A DNA stretch of 64,000 nucleotides, taken from assembly GCF_019059575.1 (NCBI RefSeq), contig NW_024881537.1:866501-930500 (forward strand), written 5' to 3'. Under the pieces are notes generated by a model that saw only the letters and a program-made list of their open reading frames with translations, searched no databases and was not told the DNA's origin. The translations under genes and the position numbers were made by a program. Of this stretch, positions 56,407 to 64,000 are shown piece after piece (position 1 is the first letter of the stretch; the number at the start of each line of letters is the position of its first letter). The stretch is from Amphibalanus amphitrite (lineage: Eukaryota > Arthropoda > Thecostraca > Balanomorpha > Balanidae).

Positions 56407-57604
56407 CCCGCGACCTGGTGGGGGGGGGGCTATTTTTTGCCCCCCTCCAGACTTTTCGATATATCTCCAGAACCGCTGCGCCGATCGTCACGAAACTTCC
56501 AGTACCCTCCCGAACATCAATTTTACACATTGTGACCAAAAATTTTTCCAAAGGCTATGATAGGTTGGCCGGAAATGACGTCAGAGTGACGTCATGTTCT
56601 GCCGTTTTCGACCCAAAAAAGGGTTTCGCGGGAAGAGCTGTCAGGCCTATAGCTTTGCAAATACAGAAAAATGATAAAGACATAAAAGCTGTAGATTGGA
56701 CAGGGCTACAAAACTGCTATCTCGGATTTTTGAAACTTTTGGATTTTGACCCCCAAAAATAAAAAAAATAGATTTTTCGGATATAATAATCGAAAAATCC
56801 AAAAAGTTTTTTGAATTTCGCAAAAACCGGAATATATGTGATAGTCCTTACCGCCTTCCATCCACATACCAAATTTGAGATTGATACCTCTTTTTTTGGC
56901 GAAGTTATAGCGAAAAAAACTGTTCAAAATTGATGACGTCAAATTTTCAAACTCAATTTTTAGCAATTCTAGACCCCGTAGCGCAAAACAAAGACCACCA
57001 TTAGACTCCCCGTGACGAGCTGCATCGAATCAATACCCATTTTATGCAAAACTATTAACTTTAAAATTTGACCTTTTTTGGCCTGACCTTGACCTGACCT
57101 TGACCTGAACTTCACCAGAAAGTGACCTAAGCCGTACCTGATAGTCTTATAACCAACACCATTGAGTTGGAAATGAAAAATTGGCCATAAAACATGTATC
57201 ACACAACCTTAGTAAAGTTGGGCTCATGTGACCTGACCTGTGACCCTTGGTGACCTGACCTGTGACCTGACCTGGTATTGCCAGTGACGTCTAATAGCAA
57301 CATATCTACTAGGCAACTGACGCCCTACCGCTGATTCTCGACAAAATGCGTTTTCCTCGGTGTTATAGCGCATTCCCTAGAAGCCCCGTGAACGGTGAAA
57401 CATTTCATCTTTGACCTGACCTGTGACGTCATCGGTGACCCCGAGGTCAATGAAATTTGGTTTCCCTCGACAAATTTGACAGGCCTTTCGAACGCCGTTT
57501 GAATTTTGCGGATCCGTCCAGTAGTTTCGGAGATACGAGGGGGGCAAAAAATAGCCCCCCCCCCCACCAGGTCGCGTTATAAACAGACCCCACCAGGGCG
57601 CGGG
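56407..57604 (-). mobile_element. TTAA superfamily, family Q (1198 bp)
   Basis: TTAA lies at 56403-56406 and 57605-57608. Left CCCGCGACCTGGTGGGG; the right long end has CCACCAGGTCGCG and then CCACCAGGGCGCGGG. The interior is homologous to family G in reverse (CAAAACATGTATCACAC... TGACCTTGACCTGACC). Confidence 0.87.
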
Positions 57605-57608
57605 TTAA

Positions 57609-57960
57609 AGACAGGAGTTACCATTCTGAATTTTTGTGTACCTATTCCGAGCTTACCTTAACCACTACAAGTTGGAAACCACAAGTTCACTACTGGCGCA
57701 CCCGTCTACTGTCCTCACTGGATCCTAGCCTACCCTGATTTTCCGTTATCTTTTTCATGGGTTGTTTTAACCCGTCCTAGCCTTTCAACTTGGCCTTAGG
57801 ACGAACTCAGGATTGTTCCCGAAGGTAACCGATGAACAGTCTTACCGAACCATAACAACAATTTTCCTGCACTAGGTAAGTGTAAAAAGCTACAACAAAA
57901 CAAAGTATTTTTCCAGGCGTGGGCCAAAGTTGCCCTCGGGGCCAAAGTTGCACGAAACTA
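57609..57960. other. Spacer, nothing recognised
   Basis: No ORF above background and no repeat boundary; GGCCAAAGTTGC occurs twice near 57925-57955. Confidence 0.35.
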
Positions 57961-58091
57961 CGGTATGTAAAAAGGTTGCCCCATAGGCTGTGCTAAATTT
58001 GGCGACGCTGCGCGCTGATGTTTTTACGCTATCTTTGGAAAACATTAGGGAGGGGGTCGCATCGACCCCCTCCCCCTGCCAGGGCGAGGGC
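57961..58091 (+). repeat. Family A short-end fragment
   Basis: From TATGTAAAAAGGTTGCCCC to CTGCCAGGGCGAGGG, followed by CTAG in place of TTAA. 5'-truncated and decayed (the GC hairpin is mutated). Confidence 0.75.
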
Positions 58092-58471
58092 TAGAATGTA
58101 CGCTGGGTATCTGTAAGTGGGCTCCCTGGTGTGCCGGTCTGCATTCTGAAGCAGACACGCGAACAGCTCACCATCGAGGTTTATTACCCCTGGCGGCTAT
58201 TATACAGGGTGCCCTGTGCACTGTGCTGTCGCCGGCCGCCGCTGCCCCGGGATGCCTCGGCCGATCGACTGCCGTCCTCGCTCCACACCTCTCTCCTCGA
58301 CCCCGCACCTCTGCCCGCATCACCTCACAAGTTTGTCATGTCACACCATTCAGATCCATCCGGGTCACTGCACAGTGGACCAGTGCAACGCCTCATTGCG
58401 TCTGATCCATGCCATGAATATATATATTAATACCGACGACGTAGGTACCCCTGGGGATACTACTGGTAGGT
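58092..58471 (+). other. Possible exon-bearing segment
   Basis: A GC-balanced frame at about 58130-58205 reads CILKQTREQLTIEVYYPWRL and is followed by LLYRV, protein-like in composition, but no splice sites or family can be established. Confidence 0.25.
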
Positions 58472-60371
58472 GGGGCATTCCACGATAGATCGTACCACGC
58501 CCGTCACCCTCATCTCTCAGATTTTAATGAAAATGGGTCTTAGGGGTAATCATAGGCCCAAAAGACGCCTGGCAAAATATCAGACTTCTCAGATCAAAAC
58601 TTTTTGAGTTATATTGCATTACATTTTTAAACCTCGGTTTGTAACGGTGAGTTTGATGGCCTACAACTCAAGAACGGGTTAAGCAACCAACAAAAAGTAA
58701 ACAACATTAAGCTTGCGATGAATCAAAAATTAATATTACTATTTAAAAATGCCAAGGAAAAATTTTCATTGCTGAGAAAAACCCTTAATCTTTTTTCATT
58801 TGCCTCTAATGACTTTTGGGAACAAAATTTTTCACATTTTTATTTTTTCAAAATAAACTTCATGTTATTGCAAATCGACATGCAAAAAAATTAGAAAGGT
58901 TTTCTTTCTATAAGTTCCTCATTTTCCCGCAAACAAAATGGGTTTCGGAGGGGTTGATACGACCCCAGCACGCCGTTTCGCTTCTAATGGAGCTAGAGCC
59001 TCGCGGAAAAAACGTGCGTGTGTGCCGTTACAAGTCGCAGCGATTGGTACCCGATTTTAAGGTCTCAGGTTAACCGGTAACGTCTGAGGTCAGGTCAAGT
59101 GACTGAAGTTAAGGGTTCGGTTTTTAGTAAATAACTTCGCAAAAAAATAGCCGCAGAGCCACGATTTTGGCATCACTGTGTTCGCCTACCTCAGGTGCAT
59201 CGAATGGTATACTTTTTTCGGGGGTGAGGTCAACTTAAGTAGTTGACCTCGGGTCAAGGTCAGGTCAGAGCCCCTCAGGTCACGCAGCTGGGAAAAGGGT
59301 ATCATATGGCATATCATTCGATTCGGAAGGTCTTCCCGAGTCCATTAGTGGCTTTCCCGACTCTCTAGCTCCATTTGATCGGGAGTTATTGACGAAAAAC
59401 TCGTACGACCCTAGTGACGTCATAAATGACGTCACGCAAGGCTAACAATGCAAAAGTGAAGCATTGGATTTTGCAAGGAGTGCATGAAATCACGATACCA
59501 TGTACGTGAGGTAGTTTTAGATCATTCTCGGCGCCAAAATAACAGTTTTTATATTTCCCCATTGACTTATAATGTAGTGATGTCACGTGACCGACCTGAC
59601 CTCATGTTACCTTAAAAAATTCCCAGATATACAAGTTGTGAGACCTCTGGAGGACACCATGTATGCGTCCTGTAACTTTCATCTCGGACAGCTATGGTCA
59701 TTGGCGTCCAAAACAATGTCAGAACCAAACAGCCTTTTTCACCCTCGCGCTTATAGGAAAGAGGGTTGGATAATCCCTCTTTTCACTTTTTTCAGATGAC
59801 TCAGACTTCAATTGAAATTTCAGTAACCTGTGATGTCACTAGGCAGCTTTACCACGCCATTTGTAAGCTCCCCTCCCAAAATCACTATTCGAAACCGTTA
59901 TCGTGACGTAAAATAAATACATTTATAAAAAGAACACCTTCCTAATTTTTTGCATACTTCTTAACAATAAGCCGAATATTTTTTTAAAGAAATAAAAATT
60001 AAAAAAAAATTGGTCCCAAAGTCCAAAAAATACAAATGAAAGAAAACTCGATATGTCATATATAAAAAAGCGTATTTTTCGAAATTTCAAAAATACATAT
60101 TAATCTCTGTTTCATTGCAAGTTCAATGTTATATAACATTTGGCATTTTAATAATCCGTCTTAGAGTTACAGCCCGCCAAACTTAGCGCTGCAAAGCAAG
60201 ATCCAAAAAATCTTATACACCATAACTCAAAAAATACTTATCTGATAGGCCTGAAAATGTTACAGGTGGATTCAGAGCCCCTGATTACCCCTGAGACCAA
60301 TTCTCGTCAAATTCCGAGGGATGAGGGTGTCAAATTGGAAAAAAGTGGTACGATCTATCGTGGAATGCCCC
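58472..60371. mobile_element. DNA element with perfect 27-bp terminal inverted repeats
   Basis: The left end begins GGGGCATTCCACGATAGATC and the right end is its exact reverse complement over 27 bp; weaker similarity continues inward about 70 bp (GGGGTAATCA). AGGT flanks both sides (possible 4-bp duplication). A degenerate family N element (about 58925-59775, reverse orientation) is nested inside. No transposase. Confidence 0.8.
58925..59775 (+). mobile_element. Degenerate family N copy
   Basis: Mirrors 15148-16178: GGGGTTGATACGACCCC hairpin, AGAGCCTCGCGGAAAAAACG, CATCGAATGGTATAC...ATATCATTCGATTCG, TGACGTCATAAATGACGTCA. The ends are eroded. Confidence 0.7.
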
Positions 60372-60956
60372 AGGTATTTGACACGGAATCAGGACTCTAT
60401 AACCCGGTTACCCGCACCTGACTGAAGGGCCGCATGCATGGCTCTTTAGCTATGCGTGCCGCCGTTTCCCGCAACTCTATATTCAGCACCACATACTCGT
60501 AAACACATTGACCCAAACCTTTCAATACCGACTGCAATATCGACTGCATCAATTTGACACCTTGTAAACATTGCAGTGATCAAGGTATTGTTAAATAAAT
60601 GTTAATATTTTAAAAGAAAATTTTCGTAGCTTCCATTGATCGGTCGAAGATGACGTCAGAGTGACGTCATCTTCGACCCATTTTGATGCAAAATAGTATT
60701 AGGTAATGAGTGTAGGTAAGTGGCAAAAAGCCTGGTAGGATGGGCGCGAGAAATGATCCAAATCAGCATAAAAATTATAAATAAGCCACACAGAGCGACC
60801 TATATAAATAAGATTCCCCCAAAACGATCGTGCTAAAAAAAAAAACGAAAGCAAAAACCACGCTCATGACGCTCCTTAAAAACAACGCTAAACAGCTAGC
60901 ATCCAAAGTACGTCTTTAATGGCTGATAAAATATAGCTGAATGATTTTCAACGACT
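60372..60956. other. Spacer, nothing recognised
   Basis: Includes a palindromic GATGACGTCAGAGTGACGTCATC, as seen inside the families G and Q; possibly an eroded element. Confidence 0.35.
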
Positions 60957-60960
60957 TTAA

Positions 60961-61928
60961 CCCGGCAGGCGGTGGGCCTCCCGGCCACCATCCGCGCGGC
61001 TGGGGGGGGGGGCATTTTTTTGCCCCCCCCCCGTATCTCCGAAACTACTGGACGGATCCGGAAAATTCAAACGGTGTTCGATAGCCCTGTCAAATTTATC
61101 ATTTTTAGAGCTAGACGGCTGATGTTTCGTGCTGCTCCTTTATCCTTTCTTGATGTCCACTGCAAAAATTCAAGTTCCTGTGGTCTTTGGTTTCGGAGAT
61201 ATGACCTTGTTTTTCAGGTCATGTCATGACCCAAATGGCCAATTCTCAACATCTTGCGTTGGTTATGGGCCTTGTGAGCTTTTGACACCTTGATTTCGGC
61301 CTTTTTTGCCAGTCTTACCTCCCACCTATCATGGAACAAGTTGTTCGACGATGTACAGATGTAAAGGTCAGGGTCAAGGTCAACCTAGGTCATCTAAGAT
61401 AATTGCGTTTTAGGCAAGCTGAATTTACTTTTTGTGATTTTTTTTGTGACTGCATTTTTGGTAAAAGCTTCTCAGATCATGATTTCTGTAATATGGACAC
61501 ATAAACACTCGGTGCACACATCAGTATACACACTAACACACACAGACATACAAACACATATCATTGACCTTGACCTTACTTGACCTGAGATGACCTCAGT
61601 AGCAAAATCCTGGTCGGGTAGTGTGACAAAGAGGTTCTAGCTGGCTTGGCACCAGAAAACGGCGTCGTCATCGGTATATGCTAAGCAGCGCACTTGATAT
61701 CCAACGGTGACCCAAAACAGCGACATTTTTAGTTTGACCTGACCTGGAAGGTCAATTACTGACCTGAGAAGGTAAAACTGGGTATCATTGGATTCGTCTC
61801 TTCCCAAAGAATCTTTTTGGTTTTTACCGCTAAGCTCTATCTCCAACAGGAACGAAATGGCGCGGGGGTGGCACCCCCCCCCCCTCATGTGCGTTCCAGG
61901 ATGGGAAAATGGCATGTGCGGGCTAGGG
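60961..61928. mobile_element. Chimeric TTAA element: family T left end fused to family F
   Basis: TTAA lies at 60957-60960 and 61929-61932. The first about 135 bp are a family T long end (CCCGGCAGGCGGTGGGCC, second CGCGGCTGGGG, G-run, C-run, then ATTCAAACGGTGTTCGATAGCC as in families G/R). From about 61097 the sequence is family F in reverse, ending in F's own long end (TGTGCGGGCTAGGG). The element thus has two long ends and no short end. Confidence 0.72.
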
Positions 61929-61932
61929 TTAA

Positions 61933-62045
61933 AATAGACGAATGATTCAACATTTTCTTTGAAAATTTATTTTCTTTGAAAATATAAATACAAATATACT
62001 AGGGCATGCCTAATTGGCGCTGAGTCGTTTGGACGTTGTGTTTCA
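61933..62045 (+). other. Distal part of the 5' intron of the sulfotransferase gene
   Basis: AT-rich sequence ends in a TTGTGTTTCAG acceptor immediately before the GC-rich exon; the donor and first non-coding exon are not identified. Confidence 0.5.
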
Positions 62046-62095
62046 GGGCCGGTGACACTGTTCGGCCGCCGGGCCACTCGGAGGAGCAGTGCACC

Positions 62096-63205
62096 ATGCG
62101 GCCGTGGCCGGGGTCGCCGCGCGCTCCGGCGGCCGTCGCTGCCGGTCTGTGCGGCTGCTGCCTGCTGCTGCTGGCCGGCACCCGCCTGCCGCTGCGGCCG
62201 GTCCCGGTCGGAGCACCGCCGCCCCTGGAGGACTCTGGACGCGTGCTCGGCCGGCCGGTGACGGAGCTGTGGTCCGCCAGCCGGCCCGAGCAGGCCTGGT
62301 TCACCGACGACCAGTGCCGGCCGCTGGTCAGCCGGTTCACCCGCGACCAGTGTCTGCCGCTCGTCTACCTGGCGTCGTTCCCCAGGTCGGGCAACACGTG
62401 GACACGGTACCTGCTGGAGGCCTCCACTGGGCTCATCACAGGCGGTAGCTCAATGCCTAACTACCGCCAGTACAAAGCACACGCGTTCACGGAGCGGCTC
62501 TCAGACGAGAACCTCTGGAAGTATGTAAACCGTCAGGGCCAGATGGTCCGTCTGGGATATTTGGGTGGGTCCATACCCTGGTCGGTAGGAGCCACAATCG
62601 TCACCAAGACCCACGCCTGGCCAGAACCATTTACCGAAGAAGAGACAGCAATCGTAAACAAAACAAGCCACAAGTTCTCACCGTTCCCTAAAAATGTTAC
62701 GCGGCGTGCTATTCTGATTATCCGTGATCCTTTCAAGTCATTCATCTCTTTGAAAAAGTACGGCAAGACCAAATCGGTGTTGAACGAGGACGACATGAGC
62801 GAGCTGTTCACGGGCGCCGCCTGGGAGAAGTTCGCCGTGGCCTACGGACGCGTATGGCTCGAGATGAACGCCCGATGGATCGCCAACACGGAGCAGCTGC
62901 ACGTGGTGACCTACGAGCGTCTGACGCAGGACACGATGGCCGAGCTGCGCTCGATGCTGCAGTTCCTGGACGTGCAGCCGGACCGGCGCCGGCTGCAGTG
63001 TGTCGCCGGCGCGCTGGAGGGTCGCGCGCACAACCACCGACACGGCGTGGTGCCGAACGAGCAGACGTACCCGCTGCCGTTGCGCTCCAAGGTGTGGCTC
63101 AACATCCACCAGCTCGACTGGCTGCTACGGCAGCGCGGCTTCCCCGGCCTCCCGCTGGAGCGGTACTCCTTCGCCGACGAATTCGGAGACCTGATGGAGG
63201 CGTGA
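62096..63205 (+). CDS. WSCD-family sulfotransferase, type II membrane protein, 369 aa
   Basis: Golgi sulfotransferases of this family use PAPS to sulfate glycans; vertebrate WSCD proteins act on sialic acid, but the substrate here is unknown. Translation starts at ATG 62096 (context GTGCACCATGC); the frame is open upstream only into the TTTCAG acceptor at 62045. Residues 1-13 are short and cytosolic; about 12-30 form a signal anchor (AAVAAGLCGCCLLLLAG). The 5'-phosphosulfate loop is LASFPRSGNTWTRYLLE (92-108); the 3'-phosphate motif is AILIIRDPFKSFISL (205-219). N-glycosylation sequons lie at 188 (NKT) and 200 (NVT). The WSC domains of vertebrate relatives are absent, as in short insect members. 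An internal 12-residue repeat (FTDDQCRPLVSR/FTRDQCLPLVYL) precedes the loop. The coding region is a single exon, GC-rich, intact to TGA. Confidence 0.88.
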   Translation: MRPWPGSPRAPAAVAAGLCGCCLLLLAGTRLPLRPVPVGAPPPLEDSGRVLGRPVTELWSASRPEQAWFTDDQCRPLVSRFTRDQCLPLVYLASFPRSGNTWTRYLLEASTGLITGGSSMPNYRQYKAHAFTERLSDENLWKYVNRQGQMVRLGYLGGSIPWSVGATIVTKTHAWPEPFTEEETAIVNKTSHKFSPFPKNVTRRAILIIRDPFKSFISLKKYGKTKSVLNEDDMSELFTGAAWEKFAVAYGRVWLEMNARWIANTEQLHVVTYERLTQDTMAELRSMLQFLDVQPDRRRLQCVAGALEGRAHNHRHGVVPNEQTYPLPLRSKVWLNIHQLDWLLRQRGFPGLPLERYSFADEFGDLMEA

Positions 63206-63412
63206 TGGAGGCCTGATGGAGGCGTGATTGAGGCATGATTGAGGCGTGATTGAGGCCTGATGGAGGCTTGTAGGAGGCGTGAGCCGGAGGTGTGATTGAG
63301 GCGTGATTGAGGCGTGATTGAGGCCTGATGGAAGCCTGATAAAGGCGTGAGGGAGGTGTGTTCGGAGGCTCGATGGAGGCTTGCTAGAAGCGCGAGGGGA
63401 GGCGTGATGGGG
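63196..63412 (+). repeat. 12-bp minisatellite starting in the last codons of the sulfotransferase
   Basis: About 17 degenerate units of GAGGCGTGATTG/GAGGCCTGATGG follow without break from the terminal CTGATGGAGGCGTGA. The stop codon lies in the first unit, so the repeat is 3'UTR. Confidence 0.88.
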
Positions 63413-64000
63413 ACGTCTTCACCGACATATGACGCCTACGACGTCAAATTGGTGGCGAGTGTCAGCCAGCAAAGCGCCAAATTGGTGCCATATGATTTCA
63501 AATGATGTTAAAACTGAGTATCTACATTCTACAGCTATGTGACTGCCACTGAAATGAGTGAGGTATGTAGGTGCACATCAGTCTGCGATCCTGCACGTAA
63601 GCGCATATGAATGACTGATGAATGTGCTATGTATGTGATGTGGCTAACGGTACAAAGAAGTTCCTTATACCTCTAACTGAATTGGAATTAATATTGCAAT
63701 GCCTGGACAACAGACACGGCACCAGTGCCAGGTGGCGAGAGAAGAAATGACCATTTTTAAAGCGTGTTTCTTGCGAAAGCAGCGACGGTGATAGCAATTT
63801 GAATCGCGTTAGAACGGATCGAAGGCTGTTAGCCTACTGCACAGACTTGTCTATGTAGAAGGATGTATGTGTCCACTGCCGTTGACTTCTGCATGTATTT
63901 GTGTTTGCAATTAAATGAAAAATGAAAACTTGTCTGGGAGAAAAGTCATTGATAAGTGACAACAAACGGAAATTGTCTTCTGCGCTTCGTCTTCCAGGGA
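63413..64000 (+). other. 3'UTR and downstream flank of the sulfotransferase gene
   Basis: No ORF. A variant poly(A) signal ATTAAA occurs at 63910-63915, followed by an A/T-rich and then GT-containing stretch (AACTTGTCTGGG), which would place the mRNA end near 63935. Confidence 0.45.

Overview
This window looks like eukaryotic, repeat-dominated genomic DNA from an invertebrate animal, most likely an arthropod and possibly a crustacean. The evidence is GT-AG introns, a TATA-driven gene whose first coding exon is only MKR (a layout common for arthropod secreted and cuticle-type proteins), a metazoan beta-tubulin first exon, and a WSCD-type sulfotransferase lacking WSC domains, as known in insects. 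Coding exons are GC-rich at third positions; much of the single-copy spacer is AT-rich. Species is not determinable from the sequence alone.

Genes: only three are well supported. (1) 4757-8213, plus strand: a three-exon small secreted protein (about 90 aa, unknown family) with a TATA box at 4680. Its intron 1 is filled by a 45-bp minisatellite whose unit contains the 3' splice acceptor and the first codons of exon 2, and its stop codon sits inside a 57-bp minisatellite. The 3' half of the gene is tandemly duplicated (7725-9384 and 9385-10986). (2) 21416-21472, plus strand: beta-tubulin exon 1 (19 codons) followed by a splice donor; no second exon was recognised in the remaining 42 kb. (3) 62096-63205, plus strand: an intact 369-codon Golgi-type sulfotransferase of the WSCD family with a 5'UTR intron, followed immediately by a 12-bp minisatellite seeded from its last codons. 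Weaker candidates are a gypsy-like polyprotein tail with an LTR (55140-55567), a possible exon split by a transposon (16863-18260), a possible exon at 58120-58205, and minus-strand ORFs in an AT-rich single-copy stretch (39.1-41.2 kb).

Mobile DNA: roughly two thirds of the window is non-autonomous DNA transposons, many nested. The dominant group, called here the TTAA superfamily (my label), comprises about 20 elements of 0.9-1.2 kb. They are flanked by TTAA, begin CCC and end GGG, carry a G-run/C-run hairpin just inside each end, have one long end with a repeated terminal motif and one short end beside a GC hairpin, and have interiors packed with AGGTCA/TGACCT motifs and TGACGTCA. I sort them into families A, C, E, F, G, H, I, J, K, M, N, Q, R, S and T by their terminal sequences. 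TTAA duplication and CCC ends fit the piggyBac superfamily, but no transposase is present. Other groups are hAT-like elements with perfect or near-perfect 8-bp target duplications (5584-7131, 10999-13628, 30664-33569, 34376-36404, 48884-49152, 809-1065 and probably 54131-54667), several of which carry GC-rich or hexanucleotide tandem repeats; a 3.1-kb fold-back element at a TA site (45000-48121); a Mutator-like element with a 9-bp duplication (34346-37462); and several hairpin or long-TIR elements.

Layout: 0-4.6 kb repeats; 4.7-11 kb secreted-protein gene and its duplication; 11-21 kb nested repeats; 21.4 kb tubulin exon; 22.4-37.5 kb an almost continuous chain of elements, several sharing a single TTAA; 37.5-41.5 kb mostly single-copy; 41.5-54.9 kb a deep nest, one family A copy being stretched from about 1 kb to over 10 kb; 55-62 kb mixed; 62-64 kb the sulfotransferase gene. 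All boundaries were read by eye, so a few bases of error are possible.
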